From Magicicada septendecula (taxonomy: Eukaryota; Arthropoda; Insecta; Hemiptera; Cicadidae): a stretch of 64,000 nucleotides of DNA. The DNA lies in the NCBI GenBank assembly GCA_034769895.1, contig CM068372.1, forward strand, positions 432,963,958-433,027,957, given 5' to 3'. Both the position numbers and the translations under genes were made by a program. The first letter of the stretch is position 1. Every line of letters begins with the position of its first letter. Below are positions 24,449 through 34,623 of this stretch, in pieces. The notes under the pieces are model-generated. The model saw only the letters and a program-made list of their open reading frames with translations, searched no databases and had not been told where the DNA came from.

Positions 24449-27172
24449 ATTGGCGCCCAACGTGGGGCTTGAAAAAGACGGAACAAGCCCGGCAACTACC
24501 AACATATTAAAATGTCGCAAACAAAATTAATGATGATGATCCAAGAATTGGAAGAAACAAACAAAAAAAATAAGGAGCGAATGCTCCAAGAAAGGGAAGA
24601 AAGTAGACAAAGAAGGAGACAGGTGGAAGAAGATGGCCGGAAATTTAGGGAGGAACTGAGAGAGAAGGGGGAAAGATGGAGAAAATCCATGAAAGAAAGA
24701 GAGGAAAAATGGATAGAATCCTTCGGGGAGGAAACTAAAAAATGGCTAGAGTCCAAAGCGAAGGAGAGACAGAAGAAGAAAGAGGAGGATGAAAAACAAA
24801 GACAGATAGAGAGAGAGGAAAATGAAAGAAGGAGACAGAAAGAGAGAGAAGAGGATGAAAGAAGGAGGCAGAAAGGGAGAGAAGAAAATGAAAGAAAAGA
24901 ACAGAAAGAGAGAGAGGAAAATGAAAGAAGGAGACAGAAAGAGAGAGAAGAGGATGAAAGAAGGAGGCAGAAAGAGAGAGAAGAAAATGAAAGAAAAGAA
25001 CAGAAAGAGAGAGAGGAAAATGAAAGAAGGAGACAGAAAGAGAGAGAAGAGGATGAAAGAAGGAGACAGAAAGAGAGAGAAGAAAATGAAAGAAAGGAAC
25101 AGAAAGAGAGAGAGGAGAGCGAAAAACAAATGCAGAAACTTCGGGAGGAAACTCAAAAATGGGTAGAGTCCATTACGAAAAATAATAATGCAAATTACAA
25201 AACAGTAGACGAAAAGATCGAGGAGAGTAAAACTGACAATGACAGGGAGGTCGAGGTAATGGAGGAACAGGTAGAAGGATTACAGATTCTATTTCGTCAT
25301 CTTCCAGAAATGAAAAATAATAATGCAAATTACGAATTAGTAGACGAAAAGATCGAGGAGAGTAAAACCGACAATGATAAGGAGGTCGAGGTAATGGAGG
25401 AACAGGTAGAAGGATTACAGTTTCTATTTCGTTGTCTTCCAGAAAATAATACCGGTCCTGAAACCATAGAGAAAAAAACAGTAGAAACGAAACAAAACAT
25501 AGCTAATAGACTGGACAGACCGAGAAAAACAAACAGGGAGTATACAAAGGAAATAGGAGAAATGACTCAAAGCGGTTTAATTAATATACTTAACCCCCCG
25601 GTCACTGACCACAGAGAAAGGAGTTATATGAAAGAATATAAACAGAATTTAATGAAAAGGGACAAAAAGAAAGAGTGTATTACAAAGAAAATCATAGGCC
25701 AAAATACTTTTAAGGTAAGCGTGCCTAGAAAAAAGATACATTCCAAAAAGAAGGAAAATTATGAGGAACAAATGGGCCAGCTTATAGAAAAATACGCTCA
25801 GGCAATAAGAAAAATAAGAAAGAGAAGGAATCAAGAGAATAGGCCCCAGGTAAGTAATGACGAAAGACCCCGAGTATTTTATGTAAACCATGTATTGGCA
25901 GAAACTGGCCGAGAACCAGATAATGATCCCCAAAACGAAAGTGAGAGAGAGGAGGAATTCCGCTATGCAGAAAAATTATGGCCCAAACATGTGATGAGAT
26001 GGTAAGGCCATGAAACCAATCATCCAGAATAAATGTCATAGACCAGGCATTTGAAGGAGTAGAGGTGATAAACATCGAAGGTCGAATATTGAAAAGAGAA
26101 GGAATTAAAAAGGAATGGGAATGATAAATAAGGACATAATATAAGGAACACAACCAAAAGGGGTTGAAATAATCAAACGTAATTGACCCAAACTGACAAA
26201 TATAACCAAAATATTATCAAACATGAAAACAATGCCTACGAGGTAACTGACACAATTAGGAACAAGGTAAAAGGAACCTAACCAAGTACCATGACCAAAG
26301 ACCCAATTCAAATACAGCATCATAGAGAAGGTACCTTGACTAAACATGTCAACGTGAATTTTTTAACTTAGCCATAATTAGAAAGGAGGTAGAGATTTTT
26401 AAATAAATATATAGATTTATTTCCAATAGCCATGTCAACGTATATTTACCAGCTTACCCGTACTTAGAGAAGGAGAGAGATTATTATAAATAAATACTAC
26501 AAGATGGACACTTAGTAAAGGAGAAAGAAGGAGAAATACTGTCATATATTTGATATTTAAATGGAAATGATAAATGAAAGAAAAGGGAAAACAGTGTGTT
26601 ACATAAGGAGGTAATGATGAATATGAATATAGCTATTAACATTGAATGATTTTAAACGATAATTTTAACCTGCGGAGAACGATATATTAATATAATTGTG
26701 AATTAATCAGAAGAGTTTAAGAAAGGGAATTTATGTGCAGGAGCCTATGATTGTATTTTTTTTATTATTATTATTATTATTATTTGTTGCAAAGGTGCAA
26801 TTATTATTTTCTGAACAGGGATGTGTTGCCTCTGATTTCAGTAGTTATAGACAGGAAGGGACAGAGAATGTATGCCATAGCGAGCCACTCTGACTCCCAA
26901 CCCTCTATGTAAGTTAGGGAATTGATAGGGAATTATATCAAAGATTAATTATAAAACATCAAGGTAAAAAGGAAAGGAATAGGTGATATGGCAAAGAACG
27001 AACTAGGAATATTGAGTTGGATTAATATATTAAAGGAGTAGTACAGGAATTTAATTATAAGATAAAAGAATGAGATATAAAGAAGCTAATAAAGGGTTAT
27101 TATAGAGATGATAATTTCATCAAAACCAAAGATATGTTTTTCCAAAATTATCAACTTTAACGGTGAGGCATA
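24449..27172 (+). mobile_element. Family A internal region 2
   Basis: Copy of 18849-21572, with the tRNA-Lys primer site at 24451-24468 and the same gene layout and gene-free 3' half. No differences stand out by eye. Confidence 0.8.
24512..26005 (+). CDS. Family A Gag-like coiled-coil protein, copy 2 (497 aa)
   Basis: The translation is identical to copy 1, including the 11-residue repeats, the tandem duplicated block and GLINILNPP. Two identical intact frames 5,600 bp apart imply either very recent duplication or ongoing sequence homogenisation. The function remains unknown beyond the Gag-like position and coiled-coil character. Confidence 0.7.
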   Translation: MSQTKLMMMIQELEETNKKNKERMLQEREESRQRRRQVEEDGRKFREELREKGERWRKSMKEREEKWIESFGEETKKWLESKAKERQKKKEEDEKQRQIEREENERRRQKEREEDERRRQKGREENERKEQKEREENERRRQKEREEDERRRQKEREENERKEQKEREENERRRQKEREEDERRRQKEREENERKEQKEREESEKQMQKLREETQKWVESITKNNNANYKTVDEKIEESKTDNDREVEVMEEQVEGLQILFRHLPEMKNNNANYELVDEKIEESKTDNDKEVEVMEEQVEGLQFLFRCLPENNTGPETIEKKTVETKQNIANRLDRPRKTNREYTKEIGEMTQSGLINILNPPVTDHRERSYMKEYKQNLMKRDKKKECITKKIIGQNTFKVSVPRKKIHSKKKENYEEQMGQLIEKYAQAIRKIRKRRNQENRPQVSNDERPRVFYVNHVLAETGREPDNDPQNESEREEEFRYAEKLWPKHVMRW

Positions 27173-30042
27173 TGTAGCGTCACAGAACGTTCCATAAAAA
27201 GAAATCATTTATATAGTAAGTTAGCATAGGAGGAAAGTGAAGTGAACAGTATCGAACCCAAGTAGTCCCAAAAAATTGTGTAATTTTGTATAATAATTAT
27301 TTCTATCAACTTGAAAAAACGACCAAACTATGACTAGACAAAACCCCATATATATTATTAAAGTGAATAAGAGTGAAAAAACCATAAGACACTATAAGAG
27401 AGAGAAATAATGTCAGAATCCACCAGAATAAAGTCAATAATTATTAAGTTTTATAACTATGAATATAGTATTAAAAACTATTTTTTGTGAATAGATGGAC
27501 ATGATCCATCATTATATTATGTGATGTAAATAAAATAAATGTATTAAATGATTTAAATACATTATTAGAAAGAGTTTAAGTTAAAATAAAAATTGTATAT
27601 TTGCAATGACAAAAAAATATTAATGTGTTGGATTTGAGACCATACACCAAGATTTCATGGAAAAATTAATTATTATCAGATTTAAATAAAAACTATATGT
27701 AATTGTCAAGCAGACAATAGTGAACAGTTTATCTTAAATAAAGGAAGCTGTCAAATGAATAAAAAGCAGCCAAAATAGCCAAAAACAGTGTTAACTAAAA
27801 ACATGTAACAGGCATCTAATATTGTATAATTTATGAATTTAATGTTGCCAAAATGCAACCAAACTGTATTAGAAAGCTGTAATATGATATAAAGCAACTA
27901 TACTAATATACCTGACCAACTTTAACATTGTAATAGTCAAGTCAGCAAAATATTTACTTATACCATGTATGGCTGAAGCCAACTATTCAGTACAAAAATA
28001 ATCATATCTGGCAAAATACTTACAGAATACTAACAAAAATAAGATAGAAAGGTACAATACATCAAAATACCTTAATAAGAAATAAACTCAGTTGAAAGTA
28101 AAATCAATTCTAAAAGAATTTAACTATTTAGAGTGAGATTTGTCACACCATAAAAAATGACATCTCAAGACAATCAATGATGCTATGTCATCTTGTGATA
28201 AATATAAAATATGTACAAAGTAACCAGGTATCACAAAAGATAGACAAAATAATAAACTCTGTGTGTATAGTGGTGAAATAATACAGATATTAAGGAAAAA
28301 GACTAATCATTGTATTAGAAAATTGACAAGAACCTAGGCCATGAGCAGAGGCCATATAAAATTGTATTTATTTGTGTTTTATTGATGTTAAAATTTGTTT
28401 ATTTTGTTGTAGGAGAGTAGTAGTAGTAGATGTCCAGCTTGTGAAGGGAACTTTATAACTCCACAACAATTTTTATTAATAATATTGAGTTTTTAATGAC
28501 TACAACTCAAGGTGAGGGTTGTAAATTGTAATGTTTTTTAGACTTAAGTTAATTAGATACCAATCATATTTAGTATCGCTAGATTCAGTTAAAAACAAGG
28601 AATTTAAATACATTAATGGCATACAAATTGTAAGTACTAATGTGAAACTGTTTGATAAATACCAGTGTAAATTTTGAAATATCCATTGTATGAAGAATAA
28701 GAAATTTGTTCTAAAAGCTTCTACGGAAGTGAAAATTGTTCTATGACATTCCATTTCGTTTATTCTCGAACAATCTAGAAAGAATTTTACACAAATATAC
28801 CGGAAGTCGACGAAAACAGTCATCCCGATTTAGTATAGAAGCGAGACAAAATTCGAACGAAAAACACTTGAAGATTGAACGCCAGAACTGATGCATCTCA
28901 CACAACACTGATCAACGCAGCTAAGGCGAAACCGAGAGGCGAAAAATCGACAAGACACGGCAGGAAGGCTTTTTCCCGTACATAGACATACCCGACTGAC
29001 TTAACCTCAACGAGAGTCGCCAAAAAGAATCGCTGAAATAGAGCAGCGATACGGCAAATTTTAATAGAAAGCACGCAGCCAGAACGTCGACGGCCCAGGA
29101 GGGTCTCAAACATTTAATAGAGAACGAATTCTGCTGTGTTCGCATTGACTGACTAACGTGACAAATAATTCCCCCGAACGTAAACAAAACAATACACCGA
29201 GCCTTCCTCAAAACTGCATGGGAGTCAGCGCTGCGGTGGCAGATTTCTGAATCAACGCTAAGCAGATGATTCGTAGTGGCGGCGTTTGAACGAGATTTTA
29301 CTGCCAAACGTTTTGACAAAAAGTGCGGAAAAAGTAACGATCGGAAAAATTGACTTTAAATAGATTCAGTGTACACCCGAAGAGGCGAGATCGAGAAACT
29401 ACCCGAAGGAAGTGTCCAGTGAGAGAATAAACGACCATTGGAACGTGAGTTTACCAAAATTAAAATCATTGTTACCTGGTTACAATTATCACACAGTTGT
29501 ACTTTACACGCCACACATACACCTTCAAATCACTTAGTTTTTTTCTTGTAAGGCATCTAATTGATATGTCTTGGTAGTTCAAAGGAGTCACGTCCTGAGA
29601 TTAAAGTTTTTTCACATATTGAACTCATGCTTGTCAACTGAGTCAGAATCTGAAATACTAGCCGATACTTGATTGGATATATTGTCAATAATAATAACTT
29701 GTAAAATTTTTTCTCTGCAATTTTATAATTTTTATGAATGATAGTCCTTCAGACGATTTGTTTGTTGTTGTTAAAGAATTATTAAACTTAACTGATTTTT
29801 CAAAGCTAAACTGACTTGTTTAAATTTTTTCGTAGATTTAAAAATTTTATCAATCACATTTAATTTTTTCTTGGAACAAACGTTTCCAAGTGGCGCCCAC
29901 AAAAGCATAGTTTTAAGTTGTATTACAGGACTACATCACTGCAGAGGATCCAGTCAACAGGGTAAGTAACAAAAGTGCGCGGAGGTAACGCCCGACACAC
30001 ATTACAACACAAACACATTACTTACACCCAATACTTGTTTTG

Positions 30043-30048
<6 letters not shown>
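27173..30048 (+). repeat. Family A LTR 3
   Basis: Full-length 2,876 bp. It is followed directly by TA microsatellite instead of a primer site, which fixes the LTR 3' edge at ...TTATAA. Confidence 0.85.

Positions 30049-30112
<64 letters not shown>
30049..30112. repeat. (TA)n microsatellite flanking array A
   Basis: About 32 TA units. With the run at 15930-15972 it appears to be one microsatellite split by the array insertion. Confidence 0.9.
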
Positions 30113-30119
<7 letters not shown>

Positions 30120-31372
30120 CAACGGGAAAATTCCGTTGTATAGGGTATATGTTTTATGGGATTTAAGTGTGGTCAAAATAAACGAGTAGAGTTACGTGCA
30201 GACACTACATTTTAGCTTCTAAGGAACTTTGTTATTTAGACTTATAAATGTCTTATTGTAAGTTCAAATATATTGTGCGACATAAGAAAATGTTCATAAT
30301 TGTCGTTTTATTTGGGGTTACGACAATCGAGTGCCCGTGTGGTATGTCACGTGAACGCTAGTTAGAGTTTAAAGCTTTGTTGTTAACTGATATTTCCAAA
30401 TAAGACTTGTACATTATATATTATTAAAATTTTGTGTAATTAAATATAGTTTGCCGTAATTACTGTTCGTTAGTGAGAATATTTTTTTTTTAATAATTCT
30501 ACGTATGATTTGTAGGCTACTAGAAAAGTCATAAAATTCTCAATATACTTGAACATAACATTTGGAAAACTTTGTTGAAGGTTTAGAACAATAAGCTGAA
30601 CTTTAGAAGATAAGATTGTAATTCCATCACTTAGATTAAGATCAATCAGAGCTTTAGAATTTTAGTCAGTATTTTAAATCATAGTCGTACAAATTAGTTT
30701 TTATCGGTCATTAGAACATAATTACGTAGGGGAAGTTGCCCCAGTGGCGGACACTTAAGATTTTTTTTTAGCGTTATAATACAAAAACTATTGCTACAAA
30801 AACTATTGTGGTTTTATAGAACTATTAGGTTAATAAATTATTGCAGAAGAAACATATTTATATTGGTTTATTTCTTACTTATTAAACACTTTTTTAAACA
30901 CTACAAATCTTCCAAACGTAAAATATGTTCCCAGTACCGGACACATACATAAAAATAAAATTAAATTGAAACAAATGACAAATAGGCATAATATAAAATA
31001 GATTAAAGGTAAGAACAAATAAATTCATTGATTGAAGGTGAATTATATACAATTCTGGCAACGTTCACACACATCTTCTGTATACGCCGATTTATGTACA
31101 ACTGCTGAGACTACTAGGCCTATAGCAACTTCGCCTTCAAAACAAGTCTCCACCATTACTGAAAAATATCCTAAATGACGTTACGCATTGGCTGATGTAG
31201 TGAAATATAAAAGTAAACTACCCGCAAAGAAACTATAACTTGTGCATTTAGCTTCATCAAAGCAGGATATATTTCTGCAAACACACACACAGAGTTTGTT
31301 TGCTACTGTGTAATGTGTAAAACAATGAGGGCTGAAGCGGAGAACAGAGGTAGTAAAAGTTAGCGTACTCAC
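30113..31372 (-). other. SDR intron 4, exon-4-proximal part
   Basis: AT-rich intronic sequence without a recognised gene or element. Confidence 0.5.
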
Positions 31373-31499
31373 CGTTACTCTGATCTTGGACTTGATCGCT
31401 GACAATTGTTTTCGTAACGCCTCTGTTATTGAAACTACAGCTGCTTTGGAAGCTGAGTACATGGCAAACGCAAATGTCATTGTTGAGTGCGCAGAATCG
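31373..31499 (-). CDS. SDR exon 4 (end of codon 145 to residue 187)
   Basis: The acceptor TAATTGCAG gives the last base of the Ser codon. The exon then reads DSAHSTMTFAFAMYSASKAA, with the catalytic YxxxK (Tyr159, Lys163) 14 residues after Ser145. The TEALRKQL helix follows, and the exon ends ...KIRVT at ACG|GTGAGT, phase 0. The following intron is 17.7 kb and holds LTR array A in antisense orientation to this gene. Confidence 0.92.
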
Positions 31500-31745
31500 C
31501 TGCAATTAGACACCGTAATTTTCAGTTTTAGGTACTTACATAGCATTCACAATAAAAATTAGATTTTTAGTTTAGTAGAAAAAATATTATCTATATGATT
31601 GACGTGTGGTTACAATCATTCGGCATTTTCAAGATATATAAATGTTCGTAGTACTCTGCTTAAGTAAAAATGTTGATGTGCTCTGTTCATACGTACACTT
31701 CTATGTAATAGTTCATGGCTAATAGGTACATAATATTAAATGTAT

Positions 31746-32217
31746 TGTTATGAGAAGCCTAACGAACAACCCAGAACATTCTCCACTCCCCCCGTCCAGT
31801 GTGGCAGCTGTTGCGTCATTCAAGTAGGTGATTCTAGTGAGTTCCAGGAAGATTTGAGGTACTACGCATTAAGCCACCGGCGTGCAGTTAGGGAGGGAAA
31901 GCTGTACTGGACTATATAGTGTATATAAAGCAATAGCAGCCGGGTTGCCAGTTAGTTACTTGACCGATTTTTGCTAGTGCGGATTGAGTGTGTCGAAGTG
32001 AAGTAGTATTGTGTTAATAATTGTGTGACATTATTAGACCTAGTGTAATATTAATGCACATTGTTATTGCGTGTGGACAAGTCTTACTGGAAATATTGTG
32101 CGAGTTAATTACGAACTGTTTAACTGTGAAAATTAAAGCTGGTGATTAGTGATGTAATTGTTGTCTTGTATTTTGTTTCCACTGTACCGTACGACGATCA
32201 AGTAGACCGTCGTAACA
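31746..32217 (+). repeat. Solo LTR, 472 bp, with GTAT target duplication
   Basis: Starts TGTTATGAGAAGCC and ends CGTCGTAACA, with GTAT on both sides (31742-31745 and 32218-32221). It contains TATATAGTGTATATAAAG near 31913 as a TATA-like promoter. No internal region is present, so this is the remnant left by LTR-LTR recombination. It lies in intron 3 of the SDR gene. Orientation is inferred from the TATA-like box. Confidence 0.7.
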
Positions 32218-32358
32218 GTATGGTACATAAGCTAACAGTTGAGTGAAAATGTATCTCTTGGCCGTGTATGTGTAAGTTGTATTCTTATTATTATCTCATT
32301 TGATTACACAAGTAGCTTACGTTTACTCACGTATTAAGTAATATTTAGTAAATAATAC

Positions 32359-32488
32359 CTGGCTATATTGATGATGTGACCCTCGTCAAATCCATGAGCT
32401 CGCATGGACTTGATGGCTTCTCTCGTACACAGTGACAGTCCAACGATATTTATATCAACTGTTCTTCTCCAGTCCTCTGCAGTTCCAT
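32359..32488 (-). CDS. SDR exon 3 (residues 102-144, plus two bases of codon 145)
   Basis: The acceptor ...GCCTCAG supplies the last two bases of an Asn codon. It then reads GTAEDWRRTVDINIVGLSL and CTREAIKSM, the helix region with the conserved VDINI Asn of SDRs. It continues EGHIINIA and ends with the first two bases of a Ser codon at AG|GTATTA. That split codon becomes the probable catalytic Ser145. Confidence 0.9.
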
Positions 32489-33288
32489 CTGAGGCATACA
32501 TGTACATGTTGATAAATACGTGTTTTCATATATACATGTATATACGCACTCGGGCACAACACATACTGCAATACATTTCTATGCTGATTTTAGATACGCG
32601 TACATTAATATTGTACGGAACACCATTTGGAAAATTCTCTCACATTTGTTTAGGCTGGTACTAAGGCGTTATGTTTGTGTAGCCCATTTGCGTGTCATAA
32701 GGCAACACACACGTAAGACCATTTGCGTGACGCAGCCCTACTGGAAACACAGGACACAGCAAGTTAAACCTGCATACATTTAATATTTCTCTATTAAACG
32801 CGAAGGCACGCACTGACACCAAAACGTTCAGTGGTCTTTACAGACACTCTTTAAAAAGTATACATAAAATATAAATTGTAGATTACTCTTGCCATTTAAC
32901 TGAAATGCTTTAAATATAAATTTTAAAATTTTAAACGATTCACAGATCAATTACAATTTATATGATAGATGTAATTTGATAATTTAGTTAACGTGAGATA
33001 AAATTTAAAACGTTTCATGTAGAACTCGAGAGTCAGGAATTATGATCTCTGTTAGACTGGATTAACACTATTTTGCTTGGTTAAAAATAATACAACCTTC
33101 ATATTCTATCAGAAACACGAGTTTAGTAAATGCATAGTCGTAGTGCTTAAACACGTTATAATGACGGTAGTCTGTTTAATACAAAAATAATCAAACCTTC
33201 TTAAAGTACAAGAACGTGCCTAAATACACTCGCAGACTCTCACACATACACGGACACACAATTTGCAACATTGATACAAAAGACTTAC

Positions 33289-33460
33289 TAAGCATAGTGT
33301 CCACAGAAGCAAACCCAGCGTTATTAACCAGCACATGTACAGGTGATTTCAGGTTGGTTTCGGTCCACTCGAATACGGCTTTGATGTCTTCCTCCTTTTC
33401 TAGGTCGCCTTTGAAAGCGTGAAACTTTCCCTTGAAGCCACATAGTTTCTTTGCTAAGGC
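33289..33460 (-). CDS. SDR exon 2 (residues 45-101)
   Basis: The acceptor TTTTTACAG opens ALAKKLCGFKGKFHAFKGDL. The exon contains the D of the adenine-binding GDL and the NNAG motif of the central sheet. It ends after ...DTML plus one base at a GTAAGT donor (phase 1). Intron 1 upstream (about 5 kb) carries a pogo-type transposon. Confidence 0.9.
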
Positions 33461-34621
33461 CTGTAAAAATCCAGAGACATGTAAACAATGATTCATATTT
33501 TTCTGAAAATTTCAGTTCAATGTCAACGTAAACGCTTGAGCCAATTGATAGCGTTCTTATGACCCTAACGTTTAAATAATATTTTTAAAAATTTAATAAA
33601 TATTAGAGAACATTATAAAAATGACAGCAAATAACCAATCGTATTACATATAACGCGATGCAGGGAACAAAACACTTAGGTCTATATTAAATTTATACGA
33701 CACACGGATACATTTATAAATAGCTACAGTTATGTGTACTTTGGCTACAAAATAATAAAACTGAAATTATTCCATGAAGTGACAACAATGTGAGACCAAT
33801 GTTTCAACAGTTCGTACCATAATGTTTGTTCACATTTATAAAAAGGTTGAAATTTTAACTATATATTTAACTGTACCATATTTTTGTGTTTGTTTTCTCT
33901 CAGTTTGCAAAAGGCGAGATAGATCTGTATAAAGCTACTTTCTGAAGTAAAATTTGAAAACAGTGCAACGGACACAGTAATAAATTAAATCTCGTTACGT
34001 AGACGAATCTGTCTTGGATTCAAATTTTAATAATTGGCACAAATCGTTTTTGCAACGCCATTCAACAGTGTACGATGAAAGCTGTTTTAGACGTCTGAGC
34101 ACAGCACAAACTTGCGCGAATAGCCTATGTCGTAAGTGAAAGCTCTGAATAGGCTGATCGTAGATCGATGCTGACAATGATCTGTCATGGACTAATTTTA
34201 CATCATCAGAGTGTTCTTGAAAGTTTGGTAGATGATTTGCGTCCGGCCGGAAATCGCTGATTCCTGATTGCTCCATCACGACAACGTTCAAAGCCACATC
34301 GCACTTTTTGTGACATAAATTTGCCTACAAAATAGCATTTTCTAGTACCTCAGTACCATACTCCCCTCGTTTTTGTCAGTGTGCTTGTGTTCTCCATCTA
34401 AAAATTACGTGCCAAATTCGGGGAAGGTGATCTGAAAGTCTCGAGAACAACCGGAAGTTTATGACGGACCAGCTAAAGTCTTTGGAAGTTGAAGACTGCA
34501 ATCGTATTTCAATCAGTAGTATCAACGCTTTTCCTAAACGTGACTTTGGAAAGGGTAACATTGTTTCTTTGTTAATTCCTCAATAATTAATTTTATAGAG
34601 TAGCACCCATTGTTGTTTATA
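33461..34621 (-). other. SDR intron 1, exon-2-proximal part
   Basis: No gene is recognised. A minus-strand open frame at 33995-34297 (100 codons) has no family likeness that I can see. Confidence 0.4.
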
Positions 34622-34623
34622 TA

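Larger units (their letters stand above)
15973..30048 (+). mobile_element. Family A tandem LTR-retrotransposon array (LTR-int-LTR-int-LTR)
   Basis: Three LTRs and two internal regions repeat with an exact 5,600-bp period. LTR edges were set by comparing the outer ends with the internal junctions. Each LTR starts TGTAGCGTCACAG and ends ...TGTTATAA, and AT precedes the primer site. Both outer flanks are TA microsatellite, so a TATAT target duplication fits but cannot be proven. Internal regions carry one intact coiled-coil Gag-like frame and no protease, reverse transcriptase or integrase, so the element is non-autonomous. The copies look whole for this element type and differ at only about three places per unit by eye, so the array is very young. 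It runs antisense to the SDR gene inside its intron 4. Confidence 0.88.

Noticed and set aside
33995-34297. 100-codon minus-strand frame in SDR intron 1
   Set aside because: No recognisable motif, no splice signals linking it to the SDR exons, and its predicted product does not fit the SDR fold.
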